Source: Streptomyces sp. NRRL F-5126 (lineage in GTDB: Bacteria; Actinomycetota; Actinomycetes; Streptomycetales; Streptomycetaceae). Taken from it: 64,000 nucleotides of DNA. This document shows positions 55,177 through 62,663 of this stretch, piece after piece. Where the stretch lies: contig NZ_JOFZ01000008.1 of assembly GCF_000721265.1 (NCBI RefSeq), forward strand, positions 372,001-436,000, read 5' to 3'. Each line of letters begins with the position of its first letter. The first letter of the stretch is position 1. Position numbers and translations under genes: made by a program. The notes under the pieces were generated by a model, which saw only the letters and a program-made list of their open reading frames with translations, had not been told where the DNA came from and did no database searches.

Positions 55177-56145
55177 ATGAACGCCCATGCCTCCCGTCTC
55201 GCCCTCGGCTCCATAGCCGCCGCTGCCGCCCTGTCCGTCGCCGCCTGCTCCACCTCCCCGGGCGCGGGCGGCGGCTCGTCCGATGCCTCCGCCGCCGCCG
55301 CGAAGAGCGCCGGCACCCGCATACCCGTCGTGGCGGCCGAGAACTTCTGGGGCAGCATCGCCTCCCAGCTGGGCGGCGACCACGTGAAGGTCACGAGCAT
55401 CATCGACAACCCCGCCGCCGACCCGCACGACTACGAGCCGACCGCGGCCGACGCGCGCGCCGTCGCGGGTGCGCGGCTCACCCTCGTCAACGGAGTCGGC
55501 TACGACTCATGGGCCGGCAAACTGCTCGCCGCGCAGCCCGGGCAGGGCCGCACCGACCTGAACGTCGGCAAGCTCGTCGGCGTACCCGCCGACGGCAACC
55601 CGCACCGCTGGTACTCGCCGGACGACGTCCATCAGGTCATCGAGCGCATCACCGCGGACTACAAGAAGCTCGACCCGGCCGACTCCGCCGACTTCGACCG
55701 GCTCAAGAGCACCTTCGAGAACACCACGCTCGCCCCCTACGACAAGGAGATCGCCGACATCAAGGCTGCCTACAAGGGCACGCCGGTCGGCGCCTCCGAA
55801 TCGATCTTCGCGCCGCTCGCGCAGGGCCTCGGCCTCGACCTGCTCACCCCCGAGTCGTTCCTCGACGCGATCAGCGAGGGCACCGACCCCACCGCGAAGG
55901 ACAAGTCCACGATCGACCGGCAGATCGCGGACAAGCAGATCAAGGCCTACGTCTACAACTCCCAGAACGCCACGCCCGACGTGCGGGCGCAGGTCAAGGC
56001 AGCCAAGGCGGCGGGCATCCCGGTCGCCACGGTCACCGAGACGCTCACGCCCGCGGGCGCCTCCTTCCAGGACTGGCAGGTGCGCCAGCTCAAGGGCATC
56101 AAGGCCGCGCTGGCGAAGGGCACGGGCAAGGGGCAGGAGAAATGA
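55177..56145 (+). CDS. znuA: Zinc ABC transporter substrate-binding lipoprotein
   Basis: 322 residues; lipobox SVAAC (Cys24). Cluster A-I metal-binding fold: PVVAAENFWGSIASQLGG, IIDNPAADPHDYEPTAADAR with a ligand His, HRWYSPDDV with the second His, and VYNSQNATPDVRAQV. Glu/Asp residues complete a zinc site. It captures Zn2+ outside the membrane for the ABC permease. First gene of a four-gene coupled operon (ATGA overlap with the ATPase gene) behind a Zur box. Confidence 0.93.
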   Translation: MNAHASRLALGSIAAAAALSVAACSTSPGAGGGSSDASAAAAKSAGTRIPVVAAENFWGSIASQLGGDHVKVTSIIDNPAADPHDYEPTAADARAVAGARLTLVNGVGYDSWAGKLLAAQPGQGRTDLNVGKLVGVPADGNPHRWYSPDDVHQVIERITADYKKLDPADSADFDRLKSTFENTTLAPYDKEIADIKAAYKGTPVGASESIFAPLAQGLGLDLLTPESFLDAISEGTDPTAKDKSTIDRQIADKQIKAYVYNSQNATPDVRAQVKAAKAAGIPVATVTETLTPAGASFQDWQVRQLKGIKAALAKGTGKGQEK

Positions 56146-57110
56146 CCGCGGCTGACACTGCGCCGCTCCGTGCCGTCGCGGACCCCGCCGCGCCGCCCGT
56201 GGTGTCGCTGCGCGGCGCCGCCGTGCGCGTCGGCGGCAGGACCCTGTGGTCCGGGGTCGATCTGGACGTCGGCCCGGGCGAGTTCGTCGCCGTGCTCGGG
56301 CCGAACGGCGTCGGCAAGTCGACGCTGGTCAAGGTGGTGCTCGGCGTCAGGCAGCCGGCCGCGGGGCAGGTGCGGGTGCTCGGCGCCGCGCCGGGGCGCG
56401 CCGGGGCGAGCGTGGGCTACCTGCCGCAGCGCCGCAGCTTCGACGCGTCCCTGCGGATGCGGGGCACGGACATCGTCAGGCTCGGCTGGGACGGCGACCG
56501 GTGGGGGCTGCCGCTGCCGGCCAGGTTCCGCCGTGGGGCCGCGGCCGCGTCGGCACGTATCGCCGAGGTGATCGGGCTCGTCGGCGCCGAGGGGTACGCG
56601 GACCGCCCGATCGGCCAGTGCTCGGGCGGCGAGCAGCAGCGGCTGCTGATCGCGCAGGCGCTCGTGCGCCGCCCACGGCTCCTCGTGCTCGACGAGCCCC
56701 TGGACAGCCTCGACCTGCCGAACCAGGCCGCCGTGGCGGCGCTGATCGGCCGGATCTGCCGGGAGGAGGGCGTCGCGGTGATGATGGTCGCGCACGACGT
56801 CAACCCGATACTCGCGCACCTCGACCGGGTGGTGTACCTCGCGGAGGGCGGCGCGGTGACCGGCCGGCCCGAGGACGTCATCACGTCCGCCACGCTGTCG
56901 CGGCTGTACGGGACGCCGATCGAGGTGCTGGCCACGTCGGACGGCCGGCTCGTGGTGGTGGGCCAGCCGGAGGCGCCGGCCCGCCACGTCGACCGGCACG
57001 CGGACGGCGGAGGCGGGTCCGCCGTGCCCGCGCCCCGCGACGCCCTTACCGTCGCGGCAGGCCCCGCGCCGTCGGCGCCGCCCGTCCGGGGGGACGAGCG
57101 CCGTGCCTGA
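56142..57110 (+). CDS. znuC: Zinc ABC transporter ATPase
   Basis: 322 residues from the ATG overlapping the upstream stop. Walker A GPNGVGKST (53-61), signature CSGGEQQR (about 159-166), Walker B LLVLDEPLDSLD (about 181-192), switch His in MMVAHDVN. The C-terminal 60 residues (SDGRLVVVGQPEAPARHVDR onward) are a Pro/Ala-rich extension not usual for ZnuC. It powers both downstream permeases. Confidence 0.93.
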   Translation: MTAADTAPLRAVADPAAPPVVSLRGAAVRVGGRTLWSGVDLDVGPGEFVAVLGPNGVGKSTLVKVVLGVRQPAAGQVRVLGAAPGRAGASVGYLPQRRSFDASLRMRGTDIVRLGWDGDRWGLPLPARFRRGAAAASARIAEVIGLVGAEGYADRPIGQCSGGEQQRLLIAQALVRRPRLLVLDEPLDSLDLPNQAAVAALIGRICREEGVAVMMVAHDVNPILAHLDRVVYLAEGGAVTGRPEDVITSATLSRLYGTPIEVLATSDGRLVVVGQPEAPARHVDRHADGGGGSAVPAPRDALTVAAGPAPSAPPVRGDERRA

Positions 57111-58026
57111 CGTCCTGCTCGCCGCGGGCGCGCTGCCCGTATGGTCCTGGAACCCGGTGGCCGACCTGCGGGGGATGTGGGCCTTCCCCTTCATGGTGAA
57201 CGCCTTCCGCGCGGGCACGCTCGTCGCCGTCTGCGCGGGGGCCATGGGGTGGTTCATGGTGCTGCGCCGGCAGAGCTTCGCCGGCCACACCGTCGCCACG
57301 GTCGGCTTCCCCGGCGCCGCATGCGCCGCCCTGCTCGGCGTGTCCGTGAGCTACGGCTACTTCGCGTTCTGCGTGGCGGCCGCGCTCGTCATCGCCGCCA
57401 TGCCGCGCGGGGGACGCGCCTCGGGCGGCCACGAGTCGGCGGTCACCGGCACGGTCCAGGCCTTCCTCCTCGCCTGCGGATTCCTGTTCACGACGCTGTA
57501 CCACGGCCTGCTCGGCGGCTTGACGTCCCTGCTGTTCGGCAGCTTCCTCGGCATCACGAACAGTCAGGTGTGGCTGCTGCTCGCGGTCACCGCCGCGGTC
57601 CTCGCCGTGCTCGCCGCCGTCGGGAGGCCGCTGCTGTTCGCGTCCGTCGACCCGGACGTGGCGGCCGGGCGCGGCGTGCCGGTGCGTGCGCTGTCCGCGC
57701 TCTTCCTCGTCCTGCTGGGCGCGGCGACCGCCGAGGCCAGCCAGATCACCGGGACGCTGCTCGTCTTCGCCCTGCTGGTGATGCCGGCGGCCGCGGCGCA
57801 GGCGCTGAGCGCCCGGCCCGCGGCGAGCCTGGCGCTCGCGGTCCTGATCGCGGTCGCGGTGACGTGGGCGGGGCTCACCGTCGCGTACTACTCGCCCTAC
57901 CCGGTGGGGTTCTACGTGACGACGTTCGCCTTCGCCGCGTACGTACTCTCGCGCGGCGGACGGTACGCACGCGAGCGGATCGCGCGCCCGGCCCCGGCGC
58001 CGCTGCCCGCGGGGGGTGCGGCATGA
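57103..58026 (+). CDS. znuB: Metal (zinc) ABC transporter permease 1
   Basis: 307 residues from GTG 57103, overlapping the ATPase gene by 8 bp. ABC-3 family (ZnuB/TroC) with about eight transmembrane segments: WGMRFM start region VNAFRAGTLVAVCAGAMGWF, QSFAGHTVATVGFPGAACAA, GSFLGITNSQVWLLLAVTAA and TAEASQITGTLLVFALLVMP. It forms one half of the channel. Confidence 0.9.
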   Translation: MPDVLLAAGALPVWSWNPVADLRGMWAFPFMVNAFRAGTLVAVCAGAMGWFMVLRRQSFAGHTVATVGFPGAACAALLGVSVSYGYFAFCVAAALVIAAMPRGGRASGGHESAVTGTVQAFLLACGFLFTTLYHGLLGGLTSLLFGSFLGITNSQVWLLLAVTAAVLAVLAAVGRPLLFASVDPDVAAGRGVPVRALSALFLVLLGAATAEASQITGTLLVFALLVMPAAAAQALSARPAASLALAVLIAVAVTWAGLTVAYYSPYPVGFYVTTFAFAAYVLSRGGRYARERIARPAPAPLPAGGAA

Positions 58027-58934
58027 CGGCGCACGCCCTCGCAGCAGGCACTCTCGCCTCGCACGCACTGGCCGCGGGGGCGGGGAGCGGCTGGTTCGCC
58101 GCGTTCACGCACCCGTACTTCCTGCACGCCTTCCTCGCCGGGTCCGCGATCGCGCTCGCCGCCGGTCTTACGGGGTACTTCCTCGTGCTGCGCGCGCAGG
58201 TGTTCACCGGCGACGCGCTCAGCCACGTCGCCTTCACCGGGGCGCTCGCCGCACTGGCCGGCGGCTACGACCTGAGGCTCGGCCTGTTCGCCGCGACCGT
58301 GGCCGTGGCCCTGCTGATCGGCACCATCGGACGCGGGGGCCGTGCGGACGACGTGGCCATCGGGTCGGTCTTCGCCTGGATCCTCGGGCTCGGCGCCTTC
58401 TTCCTCACCCTCTACACGACCTCGCGCAGTGCCGGGAACGGCGGCGCGGGGGTGTCCGTCCTGTTCGGGTCGCTCTTCGGCCTGTCGGCCGGGCAGGCCC
58501 TGACGGCGGCACTGGTGGCCGCGGCCGTCTGCGCGGTGCTGCTGCTGATCGCCCGCCCGCTGCTGTTCGCGTCGGTGGACGAGGCGGTGGCCGCCGCGCG
58601 CGGGGTGCCCGTACGCCTGCTCGGCCTGGTCTTCCTCGTCCTGGTCGGCGCGTGTGCGGCGGAGGCCACCCAGGCGGTCGGGTCGCTGCTGCTGCTCGGG
58701 CTCCTCGCGGCCCCCGCGGGCGCGGCGGCCCGGCTCACCGACCGCCCGTTCCGCGGCCTGGCGCTGTCGGCGGGACTGGCGCTCGCCGAGATGTGGGCGG
58801 GGCTCGGGCTGAGCTACGCGGTGCCCACGCTGCCGCCGAGCTTCGGGATCATGGCGGCCGTGGCGTCGGTGTACGGGCTGACGTTCCTGAAGGGAGCCGG
58901 ACACGGCCGGGCGAGGCAGCCGTCCCCGGCATGA
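58023..58934 (+). CDS. znuB2: Metal (zinc) ABC transporter permease 2
   Basis: 303 residues from the ATG overlapping the first permease stop (ATGA). Same ABC-3 family: TGYFLVLRAQVFTGDALSHV, AIGSVFAWILGLGAFFLTLY, GSLFGLSAGQALTAALVAAA. It differs from permease 1 throughout, so the transporter is probably a heterodimer, as in some Tro/Aza systems. Confidence 0.88.
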   Translation: MTAHALAAGTLASHALAAGAGSGWFAAFTHPYFLHAFLAGSAIALAAGLTGYFLVLRAQVFTGDALSHVAFTGALAALAGGYDLRLGLFAATVAVALLIGTIGRGGRADDVAIGSVFAWILGLGAFFLTLYTTSRSAGNGGAGVSVLFGSLFGLSAGQALTAALVAAAVCAVLLLIARPLLFASVDEAVAAARGVPVRLLGLVFLVLVGACAAEATQAVGSLLLLGLLAAPAGAAARLTDRPFRGLALSAGLALAEMWAGLGLSYAVPTLPPSFGIMAAVASVYGLTFLKGAGHGRARQPSPA

Positions 58935-59066
58935 GGCGCCCGGGGGGACACGGTTCGGGTCACGACGCGGATCACGAATACGGGCAAAACGGGGCGAGTG
59001 GTCCCGCACGCGCGTTCTCCCGCCTGTGGCAGACTGCCACCATGCCAGCACTGGGGGATACGGATC

Positions 59067-59927
59067 ATGAGTGAGGCCCGGTCCGCCCCGACCATAGGGC
59101 AGCTCGTTCTGAGCAGGCAGCTGCGCGGGCTCCGGGAGCGGGCGGGCGTCACCCGCGAGCAGGCGGCGAAGCTGCTGCACGTGACGGTGGCGACGATCCG
59201 GCGCATGGAATCCGCCGAGGTCGCGCTGAAGATCCCGTACCTTCAGGTGCTGCTGCCCGCGTACGGGGTCGACGCGGCCGGCGTCCAGTCGTTCCTCGAC
59301 ATCACCGAGGAGGCCAACAAGCCCGGCTGGTGGCAGCACTTCCACGATGTGCTGCCCGGCTGGTTCAGCGGATACGTCAGCCTGGAAGAGGCCGCGAAGA
59401 CGATCCGCACGTACGAGCCGCACTTCGTGCCCGGCGTCCTCCAGACGGAGGAGTACACGCGGGAGATCCTGCGCACGGGCGCGATCGGCCGGCTCGACCC
59501 GGACCGCGTCGAACGGCACGTGGCGCTGCGTGGGCGCCGCCAGGCGCTGCTGACCAGGAAGGACGCGCCCACGTACTGGGCGGTGATCGACGAGACGGTG
59601 CTGCTGCGGCCCGTCGGCACGCCCGAGTTGATGCGCGACCAGATCGGCCGCCTGCTGGAGATGGCGGAACTGCCCAACGTGACGCTCCAGATGGCGGAGC
59701 TCTCGGCGGGCCACCACCCAGGCACCTACACGTCGTTCGTGCTCTTCCGGTTCGAAGCGCCGGAGGTGCCGGACATCGTCTACGTCGAGTACCTGACGGG
59801 CGCGCTCTACCTGGACGACGTGACCGAGGTCGCGGAGCACAAGGAGGCCATGGACCGCATGGTCGCGCACGCGGAGTCCGCGAGCCGGACGAAGCAGATC
59901 CTGTCGGACCTCTACAAGCGCTTCTGA
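59067..59927 (+). CDS. XRE-family regulator with DUF5753
   Basis: 286 residues from ATG 59067. N-terminal HTH (LVLSRQLRGLRERAGVTREQ, AAKLLHVTVATIRRMESAEV) and the Streptomyces-specific DUF5753 domain (IRTYEPHFVPGVLQTEEYTR, YWAVIDETVLLRPVGTPELM). Such genes usually sit next to a DUF397 partner; none is here. It follows the znu operon by 132 bp and precedes a tRNA-Lys. Target unknown. Confidence 0.92.
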   Translation: MSEARSAPTIGQLVLSRQLRGLRERAGVTREQAAKLLHVTVATIRRMESAEVALKIPYLQVLLPAYGVDAAGVQSFLDITEEANKPGWWQHFHDVLPGWFSGYVSLEEAAKTIRTYEPHFVPGVLQTEEYTREILRTGAIGRLDPDRVERHVALRGRRQALLTRKDAPTYWAVIDETVLLRPVGTPELMRDQIGRLLEMAELPNVTLQMAELSAGHHPGTYTSFVLFRFEAPEVPDIVYVEYLTGALYLDDVTEVAEHKEAMDRMVAHAESASRTKQILSDLYKRF

Positions 59928-60017
59928 CGGCCGCGCTCCCTGCTCGGCCGCGGCCGGTGTCCGCGACCCCGGGCTCGGGCACGTCTCGTGCCGGCGTCGG
60001 ACTATGCTTCGCCGTGC

Positions 60018-60091
60018 GGGCCGTTAGCTCAATTGGTCAGAGCAGCGGACTTTTAATCCGTTGGTTGTGGGTTCAAGTCCCACACGGCCTA
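60018..60091 (+). tRNA. tRNA-Lys(TTT), copy 2
   Basis: 74 nt, same anticodon TTT as copy 1; the acceptor ends ACGGCCT so the first pair is G-U rather than G-C, and the D-loop has an extra base. Possibly a lower-efficiency copy. Confidence 0.92.
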
Positions 60092-60179
60092 CTTCTCCCG
60101 CCCGGCGCCGCGGTGCTCCTGGGAAAGGAATGCGCCCAGGAGGCTGCGGAGCGCGCCGGTTCGTCGCACGCTTGGCCTT

Positions 60180-60392
60180 ATGAGTGACGCACCGATCGTC
60201 GTGCACAGGGCCTCGGGCACCGGTGGCCGGCGGGTGACGGTCCGTGGGCAGATCATGGGTCTCGCCCACTCGGACGGCGACCTGGTCGAGTTCCTGCGCA
60301 GGGCGGGGCTGCCCGACGCCGGCGACCTGCTCGACGACCCGGGGTGGGTGGAGTGGCAGGGCGGCCCGCCGCACGATTACGCGACGCGGTGA
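60180..60392 (+). CDS. Small conserved protein of unknown function
   Basis: 70 residues (SDAPIVVHRASGTGGRRVTV, LGL/LPDAGDLLDDPGWVEWQG). No motif recognised; well-biased codons. No strong ribosome site (AATGAG-like context), so leaderless translation is possible. Lies between tRNA-Lys and tRNA-fMet. Confidence 0.7.
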   Translation: MSDAPIVVHRASGTGGRRVTVRGQIMGLAHSDGDLVEFLRRAGLPDAGDLLDDPGWVEWQGGPPHDYATR

Positions 60393-60477
60393 CCCCCCAC
60401 GTGTCCTGTATCACACGTGGCCCCACGGGCCCCGTACGCTCCGCCGACTGTCAGTGGCGGCCCGTAGTCTTGTACCC

Positions 60478-60669
60478 ATGTTCGCTTCCTTGTCCGACAC
60501 CGTCGACGAGCCTGGTTCCGGGCGCTCGGCCGCCGATGTCAACGCCCGTATCCGTGCCCTGTGGGCGCGGGCCGGAGCCACGCTCACCCCTGCCGAGCAG
60601 GAGCGTTACCAGGAGCTGCTGGTCGAGTGGGCGGCCGCGGTGAAGGCCGACGTGGTGCCGGCCGCGTAG
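60478..60669 (+). CDS. Small acidic/Ala-rich protein of unknown function
   Basis: 63 residues from ATG 60478 (FASLSDTVDEPGSGRSAADV start, TLTPAEQERYQELLVEWAAA helix). Probably a single helical hairpin. No ribosome site before the ATG; TAGTCT about 7 nt upstream suggests a leaderless promoter. Family known only as a conserved Streptomyces hypothetical. Confidence 0.65.
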   Translation: MFASLSDTVDEPGSGRSAADVNARIRALWARAGATLTPAEQERYQELLVEWAAAVKADVVPAA

Positions 60670-60736
60670 TCGCGGCGGCCGCCGCCCCGCAGTGGTGACG
60701 ATCTTGGTCCGCATGGCGTAGTGTTGTACTCACCGA

Positions 60737-60810
60737 CGCGGGGTGGAGCAGCTCGGTAGCTCGCTGGGCTCATAACCCAGAGGTCGCAGGTTCAAATCCT
60801 GTCCCCGCTA
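60737..60810 (+). tRNA. Initiator tRNA-fMet(CAT)
   Basis: 74 nt; acceptor CGCGGGG with CCCCGCT leaves the 1-72 pair mismatched, and the anticodon stem ends GGG/CCC around CTCATAA, both initiator hallmarks. Discriminator A. Confidence 0.95.
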
Positions 60811-60817
60811 CTCAGAG

Positions 60818-60854
60818 ACCGAAGGCCCGGATCCCATGGATCCGGGCCTTCGGT
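60818..60854 (+). terminator. Terminator of initiator tRNA
   Basis: Perfect 17-bp stem (60818-60834 with 60838-60854), 3-nt loop CAT, followed by GTGTTT. Confidence 0.88.
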
Positions 60855-60968
60855 GTGTTTCGTACGCCAGTCGGTCGACGGCGATTCGCCGCCCGGCGCC
60901 GCGGCGGCCAGCCTGGTAGGGGCGGGGTACCGTCCGAGCCTCAAGGAGACCGGCAGGAGAGGCCACTC

Positions 60969-62207
60969 GTGGGCAAGTCGGGGCGCGACACGCGCGGCCG
61001 CAGGGGCGGCAAGGGCTCGCGTGGTGTGCGCATCGCGCGTGACTGGGTCGCGCGCCGGGACGGCGAGCCGTCCCGCGGCGAGGTGGCGGCGAGTCCCCGC
61101 CCCAACAAGGTCATGTTCTGGCTGCCCGTCATCGTCATCGCCGTGGGTGTCGTCTTCGACGCGCTGACGCCGACCCGCTTCACCGCGTCCCCCTTCTTCG
61201 CGGCGGCCCCGATGGTGGCGGCCCCGTTCTTCGGGCTCCTCGGCACACTCGTCACCGGGCTCACCGGGCTGGCGTGCGAGGTGCTGCTGCGCTACGACGA
61301 CGGCACGCTCGCCAGGCCCGAGGCGGTGGGCGACCTGCTGACCGTGGTGACCGTCACGGTGCTCGCCATGGGCATCAACCGCATCGTGCGGCTCAGCGGC
61401 GAGCGACTGGCATCCGCGAGCATCATCGCCGAGATGGCGCAGCGCGCGGTGCTGCCGCAGCCGTCGGAGCGGATCGGCGGACTGCACATCGCGGCGCGGT
61501 ACGAGGCGGCGCAGGAGGACGCGTTCATCGGCGGCGACCTGTTCGCCGTGCAGGACACCCCGCACGGGGTGCGTCTCATCGTCGGCGACGTGCGCGGCAA
61601 GGGGATGGACGCCGTCGAGACGGTGGCCGTGCTCGTGGGCGCGTTCCGCGAGGCGGCCGAGCAGGAGCGCACGCTGGAGGGCGTCGCCCACCGGCTGGAC
61701 CGCGCGCTGACGCGTGAGGGCACGCGGCGCGCCGAGCGCGACTCGTCGGAGTCGTTCACGACGGCCGTGCTGGCCGAGGTCCCGCACAGCGGCGGCGTCG
61801 TACGGCTCGTCAACCGCGGCCACCCCGAGCCGATGCTGCTGGAACCCTCGGGGACGGTGCACACGCTGGACCCCGGCCAGTTCGCGCTGCCGCTGGGCAT
61901 GACGGAGATCGGCTCCTGGCCGGACCGCGCGGACGAGCGCCCCTATCCGCCGGGCGCCACCCTGCTGTTCTACACCGACGGCCTGTCGGAGGCGCGGGAC
62001 AAGGACGGCGTCTTCTACGACCCGGCCGCGCGTCTTGACGGCCGGATCTTCCCGGGACCCGAGGAGATGCTCGACGCCGTAGTGGGGGACGTACGCGTGC
62101 ACACGGGCGGCGGCAGCAGCGACGACATGGCGCTGCTCGCGGTGAGCAGGCCGGCGGAGGGGCAACCGGAACGGCGCAGGATCATGAGCGTCGTGCCGCC
62201 GCTCTGA
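60969..62207 (+). CDS. Membrane PP2C/SpoIIE-type phosphatase
   Basis: 412 residues from GTG 60969 (AGGAG 10 nt upstream). Basic N-terminus, then about three transmembrane helices (50-150: WLPVIVIAVGVVFDAL, FFGLLGTLVTGLTGLACEVL). The SpoIIE/RsbU-like PP2C domain from about 165 has ARYEAAQEDAFIGGDLFAVQ, VGDVRGKGMDAVETVA, NRGHPEP and terminal SSDDMALLAV with metal-binding Asp residues. Probably dephosphorylates an anti-anti-sigma factor; partner not in the window. Confidence 0.92.
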   Translation: MGKSGRDTRGRRGGKGSRGVRIARDWVARRDGEPSRGEVAASPRPNKVMFWLPVIVIAVGVVFDALTPTRFTASPFFAAAPMVAAPFFGLLGTLVTGLTGLACEVLLRYDDGTLARPEAVGDLLTVVTVTVLAMGINRIVRLSGERLASASIIAEMAQRAVLPQPSERIGGLHIAARYEAAQEDAFIGGDLFAVQDTPHGVRLIVGDVRGKGMDAVETVAVLVGAFREAAEQERTLEGVAHRLDRALTREGTRRAERDSSESFTTAVLAEVPHSGGVVRLVNRGHPEPMLLEPSGTVHTLDPGQFALPLGMTEIGSWPDRADERPYPPGATLLFYTDGLSEARDKDGVFYDPAARLDGRIFPGPEEMLDAVVGDVRVHTGGGSSDDMALLAVSRPAEGQPERRRIMSVVPPL

Positions 62208-62489
62208 GTCCCGGCCGTGGGCAACCCGGGAGTGTCACCGTGCGTGAGCGTTCGCGAGCGCTCCGCACGGCCGAGTGGAGTGCGGTTGCGCGGCGCGGCG
62301 TCCGCGACGGCCTCGGCGGGGGTGACCGGCACGCTGAGGGCGGGTCAACTCGCCCCAATCCGCCTGGTTCTGTCCCGGTTGATCCGATGCGAAGTCGTTA
62401 AACGATCACCGGGAACGGCTTGGAATAACGACCGGATCTCTATTAACGTTCGATAACGCAGCGCGGTCGTCCCAGCCGTCGCCAGAGGC
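62208..62489 (+). promoter_or_regulatory. Upstream region of the riboswitch/M23 unit
   Basis: 282 bp without a gene. The stretch 62393-62457 is unusually A/T-rich (GTTAAACGATC, GGAATAACGACC, TATTAACGTTCGATAAC) and must hold the promoter of the riboswitch transcript. Confidence 0.5.
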
Positions 62490-62640
62490 GGCTCCGTGCG
62501 CGTGCGCCGAATCCCGCGAGGGAACCGGGGAACCAACCATTGGGGTGAATCGGGCGCTACCTGCCACCGCTGAGGCGGCCGGGCGCACCCGTAGGAGACC
62601 TTCCTGCTCCGAACCCGTCAGCTAACCCGGTAGGCGAGAA
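62490..62640 (+). promoter_or_regulatory. ydaO/yuaA-type c-di-AMP riboswitch
   Basis: Conserved blocks of the ydaO aptamer are in order: GGGAACCGGGGAACC near 62519-62534, TGGGGTGAATC near 62541-62551, GTAGGAGACCTTCCTGCTCC near 62591-62610 and GAACCCGTCAGCTAACCCGG near 62611-62630. In Streptomyces it sits before cell-wall hydrolase genes and turns expression off when c-di-AMP is high. Ends are approximate. The M23 gene starts 24 nt after. Confidence 0.93.
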
Positions 62641-62663
62641 GGAAGGAAAGGAGTGTCGCCCTC

